Positions 1 through 9,275 of a stretch of 10,630 bases of DNA are shown here, in pieces (positions within the stretch are counted from its first letter, which is position 1; each line of letters opens with the position of its first letter). This DNA comes from Actinomycetes bacterium. Its GTDB lineage: Bacteria > Actinomycetota > Actinomycetes > Actinomycetales > Cellulomonadaceae. Where the stretch lies: assembly GCA_023401045.1 (NCBI GenBank), contig JAEXEM010000060.1, forward strand, positions 1 to 10,630, given 5' to 3'. The notes under the pieces are model-generated. The model did no database searches and was not told where the DNA came from. It was given only the letters and a program-made list of their open reading frames with translations. The position numbers and the translations under genes are program-made.

Positions 1-31
1 CGACGCCGCCCTGGCACCTGAGGACCCGTCG

Positions 32-52
32 CGACGTGCGCGGCGCACGTCG
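32..52. terminator. Perfect 21-bp inverted repeat, terminator-like
   Basis: The arms CGACGTGCGC (32-41) and GCGCACGTCG (43-52) are exact reverse complements separated by one base. A real RNA hairpin would open a few central pairs to form the loop. No T-run follows on either strand, as is common for GC-rich actinobacterial terminators. A plus-strand gene could end just before it: frame 1 from base 1 reaches a TGA at 19-21, but only six codons are visible, so that gene cannot be called. An operator is the alternative reading. Confidence 0.4.
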
Positions 53-113
53 ACAGGTCAGCGGTGCGCACGCACCCGTGCGGCCGACGGGTCTGGGGTA
101 CGCACGGACAGCG

Positions 114-145
114 GACGGGGCGCGGCACCGGTGCCGCGCCCCGTC
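114..145. terminator. Perfect 32-bp palindrome downstream of the minus-strand operon, probable terminator
   Basis: The 16-base arm GACGGGGCGCGGCACC (114-129) is followed directly by its exact reverse complement (130-145). It starts 55 bases past the stop codon of the GT2-GT4 gene on the minus strand, where the operon terminator would be expected. The symmetry means it would work for transcripts from either side. There is no poly-U tract. Bases 1-200 contain nothing else that can be supported: all reading frames there are short or compositional. Confidence 0.6.
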
Positions 146-200
146 GGGCACGGCACGGTGGCCGCCGACACACCCCTGCGCGCGGCGGCCACCGGCGACG

Positions 201-2708
201 TCACCTCCGCGTGGTCAGCCGGCGCACACGCCCCGCGGCGCGCCGCGCCACCTCCTGGACGCCACCCTGCTGCATGTACTGCCGGAAGAGGCTGAGGTCA
301 CCCCGCAGCGAGATCGGCGGCGGGGGCGCCGGGTGCATGAGCGCGACCGGCGCCTGGAGCGTCGTCACGAGGTCCGCGGCCCGTCGCGGGCGCCGGCAGA
401 ACTCCACGAGCGGCATGAGCACGCGCGACCACCGGTAGGACTCGGCGAACGTGCGCACGTTCGAGCGGACCGTCGCGATGGCCTTCTCGTCGTACAGCAT
501 CCGCTCAAGGGCCTCGACGAGCGCGTCGACGTCCTCCGACGGGACGACACGGCCGAGGTCGTGCTCCCGGATGAGCTCACCGAACGTGTCCCCGCCGGTC
601 GCGACGATCGGCAGGTTCGCCCAGAGGTAGTCGAGGATGCGGGTACGGAAGCTGAAGGCCGTCTCGATGTGCTCGAAGTGCGTCGAGACGCCGAGGTCGG
701 CGTCCAGCAGGTAGTCCGCACGCTCGTCGTACGGCACCCACCCCTCGTTGAAGAACACGTGGGACCCGGTGAGACCGAGCTCCTCGGCCAACTCGCGGGT
801 CCGCCAGGCGATCTTCATCTCGGGGACCCCGGGGTTCGGGTGCTTGAGCCCGAGGAAGTACAGACGGACCTCGGGGTGCGCGCGGCGCAGCACGTCGACC
901 GCGCGGACGAGCGTCAACGGGTCGAACCAGTTGTAGATGCCGCCGCCCCAGAGGATGACCTTGTCGTCCGGGCCGATTCCCTCGGTGGCACCCTTGATGG
1001 CGTGCCGACGCTGCACGGGCTCGTCGTCGGAGATGCCGAACGGCACGACCGTGAGCAGCGACCGGAGCGTCTCGTCCTCGTCGTACACCACGGGGTTGAC
1101 GCGCCCCTGGGCGGCGAGCTGACCGAGCCAGAAGTCCCGCTGCTTGTCCGACGCACAGAGCATGAGGTCGGCGCGGGCGATCTGCTCGTTGAGGGCCCGG
1201 GTCGTCTCGCGCACGGCCATCTGCCGGCCGCCCGGCCCCTGGTCCTTCGCCTGCTCGAGCTGCTCGAGGTGCATCGGGTCGTAGATGTCCGCGACGACGA
1301 TCTTCGAGCTGTTCTTCAGCCAGGGCGCGGCCTCGAGGAGGAACCCCTGGAAGATGATGACGTCGGCCCACTCGGTGGCGTCGACGAGCTTGCGCCCGTA
1401 CAGGAACTCCGCCTTGAACTCGTCGGGGTCGACCGCGCACCCGGTGGTCGACGCGAGCCGCACCTCGTGCTCGGCGGACAGCGCGTGGGCGATCTCCCAG
1501 GCGCGGATGGCCGGGCCCGCCATGAGCTTCTTCAGGGGCTCACCGGTGACGACGAGCACCCGGCGTCGCTGGGAGAAGCGCTCCGCGACGTCGAAGGCCT
1601 CGACGAGGACGCGATGCGCCTCGAGGTAGGAGTCGATGGCGTACGCCGGCTCCATGGCCTGCCGGAACAGCGGGAACACGTCCGTGTCCGGCCGCCGCCG
1701 AGCCGCCTGGAGCTCCTTGCGGGTCTGGCTGAGCGACTCCATCTGCTCGACGAAGTAGTCGATCGCGTACGGACCGGTGAGCGCCATCTTCGGCAGCTCG
1801 AGCGTGCCGACGTCGTCACCGCCGGGCGACCGCTGCAGGTCGAGCGCCGTCGTGTCGACGTCCGCGCGCGCGAACGAGCGCCGGACGGCGAGCGCCATGG
1901 CCGCGGGCAGGGCCCGCGCCAGGGACTCGTCGTCGAGGTTCTTGTACATCGACATGAGGGCGTTGCGCTCGAGCAGGTAGCTCTCGCGGAAGTTGCCGTA
2001 CTTCTTCATCGTCACATGGTGCTTGTGGTACGCGACCGACTGCGGCACGTAGCGCACACGGTGACCGAGGATGTTGAGACGCCAACCGAGGTCGACGTCC
2101 TCGTAGAACATGAAGAACCGCTCGTCGAAGCCACCCACGGTGCGGTACAGCTCGGCGGGCATGAACATCGCCGCGCCGGTGCCGAAGAGCACGTCCTTCG
2201 GCTGGTCCCACTCCCCTGTGTCCGGCTTCTCGACCTCGCGCTTGTAGCCCATCCCGAACCAGGTGAGAGAGCCGTCGACGTAGTCGATCCGCTCGCCCTC
2301 CCAGTCGAGGACCTTGCTGGCGACCGCACCGATCGACGGGTCGGCCTCCATCGCCTCGACGGCGGCACGGATCCAGTCCCGCCCGGGCCGCGCGTCGTTG
2401 TTGAGGAAGGCCACGTACTGCCCGGTCGCACGGGCGACGCCGCGGTTGCAGCCGCCCGCGAAGCCCGTGTTGCCGCCCGCCTGGACCACGATCGCGTCCG
2501 GTACCGCCTCGGCGATCGCGTCGACGCTGCCGTCCTGCGAGTCGTTGTCGACGACGATCAGCTCGAGCTGCTCGCGCGGCCAGTCGACGTCCGCGAACGC
2601 ACGCAGCGCGGTGATGGTGTCCGGCGCCCCCTTGTAGTTGACGAGGACGACGCTGACCACCCCCGGCCGTACCGTCGTCCGCTCGTCATCGGCCTTCACC
2701 TTCGTCAC
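201..2708 (-). CDS. Bifunctional GT2-GT4 glycosyltransferase (835 aa), rhamnosyltransferase-like N-terminal half
   Basis: This is a two-domain cytoplasmic glycosyltransferase, likely building the polysaccharide on its lipid carrier. Residues about 17-260 are a GT2 (GT-A fold) domain: VSVVLVNYKG at the start, VVDNDSQDG (52-60), GGNTGFAGGCNRG (78-90), the metal/nucleotide-binding LNND (D105), GTGAAMFMPAELYRTVGGFDERFF, and FYEDVDLGWR (E203, D204). This pattern is typical of WbbL/RfbF-type rhamnosyltransferases. Residues 261-380 are a charged, mostly helical linker. Residues about 383-770 are a GT-B (GT4-like) domain: RVLVVTGEPLKKLMAGPAIR, WGGGIYNWFDPLTLVRAV (587-604), HIETAFSFRTRILDYLW and LPIVATGGDTFGELI. 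The usual GT4 EX7E motif is not present in its standard form; E682 to D693 lies in that place. The GTG start at 2708 is chosen because AAGGAG (2719-2714) precedes it by 5 bases and because it overlaps the ATPase stop by 4 bases. The sugar donors cannot be read from sequence. Confidence 0.93.
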   Translation of the reverse strand: MTKVKADDERTTVRPGVVSVVLVNYKGAPDTITALRAFADVDWPREQLELIVVDNDSQDGSVDAIAEAVPDAIVVQAGGNTGFAGGCNRGVARATGQYVAFLNNDARPGRDWIRAAVEAMEADPSIGAVASKVLDWEGERIDYVDGSLTWFGMGYKREVEKPDTGEWDQPKDVLFGTGAAMFMPAELYRTVGGFDERFFMFYEDVDLGWRLNILGHRVRYVPQSVAYHKHHVTMKKYGNFRESYLLERNALMSMYKNLDDESLARALPAAMALAVRRSFARADVDTTALDLQRSPGGDDVGTLELPKMALTGPYAIDYFVEQMESLSQTRKELQAARRRPDTDVFPLFRQAMEPAYAIDSYLEAHRVLVEAFDVAERFSQRRRVLVVTGEPLKKLMAGPAIRAWEIAHALSAEHEVRLASTTGCAVDPDEFKAEFLYGRKLVDATEWADVIIFQGFLLEAAPWLKNSSKIVVADIYDPMHLEQLEQAKDQGPGGRQMAVRETTRALNEQIARADLMLCASDKQRDFWLGQLAAQGRVNPVVYDEDETLRSLLTVVPFGISDDEPVQRRHAIKGATEGIGPDDKVILWGGGIYNWFDPLTLVRAVDVLRRAHPEVRLYFLGLKHPNPGVPEMKIAWRTRELAEELGLTGSHVFFNEGWVPYDERADYLLDADLGVSTHFEHIETAFSFRTRILDYLWANLPIVATGGDTFGELIREHDLGRVVPSEDVDALVEALERMLYDEKAIATVRSNVRTFAESYRWSRVLMPLVEFCRRPRRAADLVTTLQAPVALMHPAPPPPISLRGDLSLFRQYMQQGGVQEVARRAAGRVRRLTTRR

Positions 2709-3907
2709 GCATGCTCCTTCGTCCAGGTGGCGCCCATGGCGACGATCCCCCCCGACTCACGGGGGCTACCCGCCTCGACATCGAACCGCACCGTCTTGCG
2801 GCGCAGGTCGTACGTGTGTTGCGTGGTCCAGTCGACGACGGACGCGACCACGTCGAACGTGCCTGGCTGCAACGGCAGCGCCGGGACGGTGCAGTCGACG
2901 TACCCCGAGCCGGAGACCGCGTCGACCTCGAGCCCGCCGTCGCGGGAGTGGAAGGCCCACACGTAGACCCCCTCGAGGTTCTCGAGCGCGAGCCCGAAGA
3001 CCGGCTTGTCCACCCGCTCGCGGGCGTCGTAGTGCACGCGGATCGTCACGCGCTCGCCGGTGCGCACGCTCGTCACGCTGCGGCCGTCGGCGTCGATGAT
3101 CTCGACCTTCTCGACGGTCGCCTCCCCGGACCCGTGCCGGCCTGCCTCGACGGGCCCGTCGGCAGCGGTAGGCCGGTCCACGTGCGTGGCGTCGACGTAG
3201 TCGTCGACGAGGCCTGCTGCGGGGCCGGCCTGCACGAGGCGTCCGTGGTCGAGCCAGGCGGCGTGGTCGCACATCGTGCGCATCGTGCCCATCGCATGGC
3301 TGACGATGACGACGGTCTTCCCAGCCGTGCGGAACTCTGCGAACTTCTCCATGCACTTCGCTTGGAAGGCGGCGTCGCCGACGGCGAGGACCTCGTCGAC
3401 CAGGAGGATGTCGGGGTCGACGTTGATCGCCACCGAGAACCCGAGCCGCACGTACATTCCGGAGGAGTAGTTCTTCACCGGCTGGTCGATGAACTGCTCG
3501 ACGCCCGCGAAGTCGACGATCCCGTCGAACTTGCGGTCGATCTCCCGCTTGCCGAGGCCGAGGATCGAGCCGTTGAGGTAGACGTTCTCGCGGCCCGTGA
3601 GCTCCGGGTGGAACCCGGACCCCAGCTCGAGGAGCGCCGCGACGGACCCCTTGACCGCGATCGAGCCCTCGTCCGGCACGAGGATGCGCGCGAGGCATTT
3701 GAGCAGCGTCGACTTGCCCGACCCGTTCTCGCCGACGAGGCCGAACGTCGACCCCTCGGGGATGCTGAACCCGACGTCGCGCAGCGCCCAGAACTCGTCG
3801 TACTTGGCTCGCCGACCACGCATGAGGGAGGCCTTGAGCGACTGGTTGCGCTCCCGGTACATCCGGAAGCGCTTCGAGACGCCGTCCACCTCGATGATGT
3901 CGTTCAC
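2705..3907 (-). CDS. Polysaccharide ABC exporter ATPase with Wzt-type C-terminal domain (400 aa)
   Basis: This is the nucleotide-binding subunit of a Wzm/Wzt (TagGH-like) exporter that moves lipid-linked glycan across the membrane. Visible ATPase elements are Walker A GENGSGKST (59-67), signature YSSGM (147-151), Walker B ILLVDEVLAVGD (167-178) and the switch histidine SH (204). The stretch LELGSGFHPELTGRENVYLNG (93-113) is characteristic of the teichoic-acid/O-antigen exporter subfamily. Residues about 262-378 form an added beta-rich domain (VEIIDADG, RVTIRVHYDA, PVFGLALEN, LPLQPGTFDVVASV) that fits the Wzt C-terminal carbohydrate-binding domain; ATPases lacking it are only about 250 aa. The reading frame extends further upstream, but the real start is GTG 3907: GGAGGA precedes it, the domain begins MNDIIEVDGVSKRF, and the GTG overlaps the permease stop by 4 bases. 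In known systems this domain recognises a modified chain end before export. Confidence 0.95.
   Translation of the reverse strand: MNDIIEVDGVSKRFRMYRERNQSLKASLMRGRRAKYDEFWALRDVGFSIPEGSTFGLVGENGSGKSTLLKCLARILVPDEGSIAVKGSVAALLELGSGFHPELTGRENVYLNGSILGLGKREIDRKFDGIVDFAGVEQFIDQPVKNYSSGMYVRLGFSVAINVDPDILLVDEVLAVGDAAFQAKCMEKFAEFRTAGKTVVIVSHAMGTMRTMCDHAAWLDHGRLVQAGPAAGLVDDYVDATHVDRPTAADGPVEAGRHGSGEATVEKVEIIDADGRSVTSVRTGERVTIRVHYDARERVDKPVFGLALENLEGVYVWAFHSRDGGLEVDAVSGSGYVDCTVPALPLQPGTFDVVASVVDWTTQHTYDLRRKTVRFDVEAGSPRESGGIVAMGATWTKEHA
2714..2719 (-). promoter_or_regulatory. Ribosome binding site of the GT2-GT4 gene
   Basis: AAGGAG lies 5 bases before the GTG start at 2708, inside the final codons of the upstream ATPase gene. 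It decides this start in a long reading frame and suggests independent re-initiation coupled to ATPase translation. Confidence 0.7.
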
Positions 3908-4767
3908 AGCTCCTCCGCCATCCGCGGCTCGAACCGGCGGAAGACCCACCACCCGGCGAGCAGCACGACACCGGCCGAGCCGGCGCACCACAGCATGTCG
4001 ACCGCCGAGGGCCACGTCTCCTCGTAGAGCACGGACCGGAAGGCCCGCGTGAAGTGCAGCATGGGGTTGAGCTCCCACAGCGAGACGAGGGGGAACGAGA
4101 GGTCCCACTGCGCGAGCCAGGCGTTGAGCCGGTCCTGCGCTGCCACGACGTAGGAGAGGGGGTAGATGATCGGCGTCGCGTACATCCAGATCTGCAGCAC
4201 GATGGCCGTGAAGTGCTCCGTGTCCCGGAAGTACACGTTGGCGACGGCGAGCATGAGCGCGAACCCGAGCGCCATCGCCGTGAGGAGCACGAGCAGCACG
4301 ACGACCATCGGCAGCCACGGGACGACCATCTGCCCGAAGATCGTCAGCGCGACGACGAGGACGCCGAGCTCGATGGCCGTCGTGACGTCGAGCGCGAACA
4401 CGCTGGACGCGACGAGCACCTCGCGCGGGAAGAACACCTTCTTCACGAGGTTCGCGTTCGCCACGATCGAGTTGAGGCCGGTCATGAGCGCGCCCGAGAA
4501 GAACGTCCACGGCACGAGCGCGCACATGAGCCAGAGCGCGAACACGTGCAGCCCGGTTCGGCTCGGCTCGATCTGGACGCGCATGAAGACGCCGAAGACG
4601 ACCGAGTAGACGACCATCGTGGCGATCGGGTTGATGAGCGACCAGATGTTCCCCAGCGCCGTGCGCTTGTAGCGCCCCTTGACCTCACGCATCGTGAGGT
4701 TGGCGAGGAGCTCACGCGCACGCTGGGTGCCGGCAGCGTCCCTCACGCGCGACTCACCTGCACGCAT
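3904..4767 (-). CDS. ABC-2 type polysaccharide export permease, Wzm/TagG-like (287 aa)
   Basis: This is the membrane subunit partnering the downstream ATPase. About six hydrophobic segments are seen, near residues 39-62, 73-97, 117-142, 147-175, 187-207 and 257-277. Family features are the N-terminal amphipathic stretch NLTMREVKGRYKRTALGNIW, the LVKKVFFPRE element (107-116), YFRDTEHF (179-186) and NPMLHFTRAFRSVLY. Length is normal for the family (about 260-290 aa). Two starts are possible. ATG 4767 has GGCGGA 6 bases upstream. GTG 4746, seven codons later, has AGGTGA about 7 bases upstream. I give the ATG, but the GTG is nearly as likely, and the extra seven residues carry no recognisable feature. 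Its stop overlaps the ATPase start as GTGA, so the two subunits are probably translationally coupled. Confidence 0.94.
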   Translation of the reverse strand: MRAGESRVRDAAGTQRARELLANLTMREVKGRYKRTALGNIWSLINPIATMVVYSVVFGVFMRVQIEPSRTGLHVFALWLMCALVPWTFFSGALMTGLNSIVANANLVKKVFFPREVLVASSVFALDVTTAIELGVLVVALTIFGQMVVPWLPMVVVLLVLLTAMALGFALMLAVANVYFRDTEHFTAIVLQIWMYATPIIYPLSYVVAAQDRLNAWLAQWDLSFPLVSLWELNPMLHFTRAFRSVLYEETWPSAVDMLWCAGSAGVVLLAGWWVFRRFEPRMAEEL

Positions 4768-4803
4768 GCCGAGTCCGCCGGGGTCGTGCCCCGGTCCGTG
4801 GGT

Positions 4804-4813
4804 CCATGCATGG
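4804..4813. repeat. 10-bp palindrome near the predicted permease transcription start
   Basis: CCATGCATGG is a perfect palindrome. Three further G/C pairs flank it (4800-4802 with 4815-4817) after one mismatch. It lies just downstream of the TAGGAT candidate -10 box on the minus strand, around the expected first transcribed base. An operator or a small leader hairpin are both possible; chance is not excluded. Confidence 0.25.
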
Positions 4814-4818
4814 CCCCG

Positions 4819-4824
4819 ATCCTA
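4819..4824 (-). promoter_or_regulatory. Candidate -10 box upstream of the exporter genes
   Basis: TAGGAT (reading 4824 to 4819) matches the actinobacterial TANNNT -10 form and sits in the short gap between the methyltransferase stop (4841) and the permease start. Transcription would begin near 4812, leaving a leader of about 45 bases to the ATG. No good -35 box is seen at 16-18 bases. It could let permease, ATPase and the GT2-GT4 gene be transcribed apart from the methyltransferase. Confidence 0.35.
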
Positions 4825-4840
4825 GGCGACGAAGCGGTCG

Positions 4841-5773
4841 CTACCGTCCGCGCGCCCGGCTCTGCTTGTTCCGCACCCGCCCGTAGACGTTCCTGAGCGC
4901 CCGCGTCGCCCGCATCGAGCGGGTGGCGTGGATCGCCTCCACCTCGGTCGCGGCACGCTCCGCGCGCAGGTCGGCCTCGCGCCGGGACGCGCGCTCGACC
5001 TCGAGCTCCGCGCGCACCACCTCGAGTTGCGCCTGGACGGCGTCCCGCTCCATCTGCGCCGTCTCGAGCCCTGCCTGCAGCTGCGCGACGGCCCCGTCCC
5101 GGTCGTCCAGGACGGCTCGCACGACGAACTGGTAGACGTCGGCGTCGGGCTGCTCGCGGACCCACTCGAGGGCGCCCGGAGGCAGGTGCGAGGGGTCGAC
5201 CTCGACCTCCGTGCCGAGGACGTCGGCGTGCGTGGGCCACAGGGCGACGACGGCGAGACCGGCGTCCTCGAGCAGCCTCATGAGAGAGGACCTCGTGAAG
5301 AACGTCACGTGCGTCCGGTCGAGCAGACCGAGGTCGCGGTAGACCCACCGTCCCTGGAGCAGCGCGAGCCGCACCGACCCGTGCGTGACGTTCGGGACGG
5401 AGATGACCACGCTGCCGCCGGGGCGCAGCAGCCCGACGCACGCGCGCAGCAGGCGCAACGGGTCCCGCAGGTGCTCGAGGACGTCACCGAGCACGACGAC
5501 GTCGAAGGTCGCCGCGCCGTAGGCCGCGGACAGGTCGATGTGCTCGAGGTCCGCCACCAGCACGTCGTCGAGCACGTCCGCTGCCTGCGCAGCCGCATCC
5601 GCGTCGAACTCGACACCGACGACCGTGCAGCCCCTGCGCTTGAGCGCCGCCCCCAGGTACCCCGTCGCGCAGCCGACGTCGAGCACGTGCTTGTCCGGCC
5701 CGACGAGGCGCACGAGGTAGGCGTGCGAGTTGTCGTCGAGCGACTCGTCGACGACAGCGTCATAGGTGGGCAT
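4841..5773 (-). CDS. SAM-dependent methyltransferase with C-terminal coiled coil (310 aa)
   Basis: This is a class I (Rossmann-fold) methyltransferase, probably acting on the glycan. Residues 1-220 hold the catalytic domain: motif I VLDVGCATG (30-38), the acidic end of strand 2 VVGVEFD (51-57, E55), FDVVVLGDVLEHL (90-102), and LLRPGGSVVISVPN (115-128), all typical of the Methyltransf_11/23-like group. Residues about 225-290 are a charged, leucine/valine/alanine-patterned helix predicted as a coiled coil. A basic tail of the form SMRATRALRNVYGRVR follows, like those on many polysaccharide-locus enzymes. ATG 5773 is chosen because the catalytic domain begins there and a purine-rich GGAAGGAAGG lies 11 bases upstream; the frame continues far upstream over the divergent gene, but that part is antisense shadow. 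It is first in the exporter operon. The target hydroxyl is unknown; end-capping of the chain is one inference, in-chain methylation another. Confidence 0.92.
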   Translation of the reverse strand: MPTYDAVVDESLDDNSHAYLVRLVGPDKHVLDVGCATGYLGAALKRRGCTVVGVEFDADAAAQAADVLDDVLVADLEHIDLSAAYGAATFDVVVLGDVLEHLRDPLRLLRACVGLLRPGGSVVISVPNVTHGSVRLALLQGRWVYRDLGLLDRTHVTFFTRSSLMRLLEDAGLAVVALWPTHADVLGTEVEVDPSHLPPGALEWVREQPDADVYQFVVRAVLDDRDGAVAQLQAGLETAQMERDAVQAQLEVVRAELEVERASRREADLRAERAATEVEAIHATRSMRATRALRNVYGRVRNKQSRARGR

Positions 5774-5805
5774 CAGTGCGAGAACCTTCCTTCCCAGGAC
5801 CCCGC

Positions 5806-5833
5806 ATCCTACCCAGCCGGGCCATGGGGTCGA
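5806..5833 (-). promoter_or_regulatory. Candidate promoter of the leftward exporter operon
   Basis: On the minus strand TCGACC (5833-5828) and TAGGAT (5811-5806) are separated by 16 bases, a good match to a housekeeping-type actinobacterial promoter. Transcription would start near 5799, giving a leader of about 26 bases that contains the GGAAGGAAGG ribosome-binding region of the methyltransferase gene. It lies within the 84-bp divergent gap. Confidence 0.55.
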
Positions 5834-5857
5834 TGTCGCCCGTGAGAGCATCGCGGG

Positions 5858-6945
5858 GTGCGCATCACGCTTGACGGGACCCCCCTGCTCGGCCGTCGGA
5901 CCGGTATCGGTACCTACGTCGCCCGGCTCGTCGAGGCCCTTCCGGCGGCTGCCGCGCGGCGCGGGACCGGTGCGCGGTTCGACGTCATGACGTGGAGCGT
6001 GCGCGGCGGACGCGTACGCGACCTGCCGCCGGGCGTGCGGCAGGTCGGTCTGCCGTTCCCGGCGCGCCTGCTGCGCGAGGCCTGGGCCCGTGCCGACGCG
6101 CCGCCGGTCGAGCTGCTCGTGGGACGCACGTCCGTCGTCCACGGCACCAACTTCGTGGCACCGCCCACGTGGCGCGCCGCCGAGGTCGTGACCGTGCACG
6201 ACCTGGCGTACGAGACCCTGCCAGGCACCGTCACGCCCGACGCAGCCCGCTACCGCGTCCTCGTGCCTCGCGCGCTGGCCCGCGGTGCGCACGTCGTCAC
6301 CCCGTCGCACGCGACCGCGTCGGCGGTCCGCGGCCACTACGGCCTCACCGAGGAGCGGGTGACGGTGACACCGCTCGGTGTGGACGAGCGGTGGTTCGCG
6401 CCCGCGACGGCGTCGCACGGCGTGCGCCCGGCAACCCACGAGTACCTGCTGTTCGTCGGCACGCTCGACCCTCGCAAGAACCTGCCGCGCCTCCTCGCCG
6501 CGCACGCCGAGCTGCGCCGGCGCTCCCCACGTGCGCCCGACCTCGTCCTGGCGGGGCCCGCCGGGCGCGACGAGCACGTCGCCGACGCTCCCGGGGTCGT
6601 GCGGGCGGGGTGGCTCGAGGACGACCAGCTGCGCGCGCTCGTCGCGGGCGCTCGCGCACTGGTGCTGCCCTCGCTCGACGAGGGCTTCGGGCTCCCGGTC
6701 CTCGAGGCGTTCGCCACGGGTCGGCCGGTGCTCGCCGGCGACGTGCCGGCGCTGCGCGAGGTGGGCGCCGCGCTCGCGACGTACGCCGACCCCCTCGAGC
6801 GCGACGCGCTCCTGAGCGGGCTCGAGGAGGTCCTCGACGCACCGGACGACGCAGCGGCACGCCGCGCGCGCACCGACCGGGCCCGCACGTTCACGTGGGA
6901 CGCGACGGCGGACGCGACCCTCGACGCGTACACGAGGGCAACGTC

Positions 6946-6949
<4 letters not shown>
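5858..6949 (+). CDS. GT4-family glycosyltransferase (363 aa)
   Basis: This is a retaining GT-B glycosyltransferase that probably adds a sugar (mannose or rhamnose are common in relatives) to the growing lipid-linked chain. The N-terminal domain shows the glycine-rich TGIGTYVARLVEAL (15-28), VVHGTNFVAPP, VVTVHDLAYETLPGTV (110-125) and VVTPSHATASAV. The C-terminal donor domain shows VTPLGVDERWF, YLLFVGTLDPRKNLPRLLAA (196-215), VRAGWLEDDQLRAL, and the EX7E motif EGFGLPVLE with E275 and E283 in the expected place, then DVPALREV. Length is usual for the family. GTG 5858 begins MRITLDGTPLLGRRTG, the normal N-terminus; no clear Shine-Dalgarno sequence precedes it. It is the first gene of the rightward group and overlaps the next gene by 4 bases. 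Donor and acceptor are not deducible. Confidence 0.93.
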
Positions 6950-9070
<2,121 letters not shown>

Positions 9071-9076
9071 GTTACC

Positions 9077-9112
9077 CGGGGCCCGCCGCAGGCCGACGTG
9101 TGGCGGGCCTCG
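9077..9112 (+). terminator. GC-rich hairpin terminator after rmlB
   Basis: The stem is 9077-9087 with 9102-9112: eight perfect pairs GGCCCGCC/GGCGGGCC (9080-9087 and 9102-9109), then one G-U and two G-C/C-G pairs at the base, around a 14-base loop. It begins 6 bases after the rmlB stop. No U-run follows. It separates the biosynthesis genes from the LCP gene. Confidence 0.6.
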
Positions 9113-9246
9113 TCGTACCCACCCCGATCGCCCCGCCGCGACGCCCCGTCCGACCGTCCACGACGTCCTCACCGGCCGTGCCGCCCGGCCGGTCCCGGTC
9201 GTCCCGCCACGGGCGGCGACACGTCCGGTCTCCACGAATCCTCTAC

Positions 9247-9275
9247 GTGACCGGCCCTGACAGCCCGCCGGTCAC
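9247..9275. promoter_or_regulatory. 29-bp dyad upstream of the LCP gene, possible operator
   Basis: GTGACCGGC (9247-9255) and GCCGGTCAC (9267-9275) are exact 9-base inverted arms around an 11-base spacer. The right arm reaches into the place where a -35 box for the candidate -10 at 9291 would lie. That geometry suits a dimeric regulator. The rest of 9113-9303 holds no gene I can support. Confidence 0.4.

Noticed and set aside
36..2966. A 976-codon plus-strand reading frame
   Set aside because: It lies opposite the GT2-GT4 gene and part of the ATPase gene, has an Arg/Val/Asp/Glu-rich sequence without domains, and is the usual antisense shadow caused by high GC at third positions.
3908..4525. 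Upstream in-frame extension of the ATPase to 606 aa
   Set aside because: It overlaps the permease in another frame, and the ABC domain begins at GTG 3907 with a ribosome binding site and a 4-base overlap.
4054..4896. A 280-codon plus-strand frame very rich in His, Glu, Arg and Asp
   Set aside because: It is antisense to the permease gene. Its odd composition is the complement of hydrophobic membrane codons, not a real acidic protein.
5774..6577. Upstream in-frame extension of the methyltransferase to 578 aa
   Set aside because: The extension runs antisense through the GT4 gene, has low-complexity composition, and the methyltransferase domain begins at the ATG at 5773.
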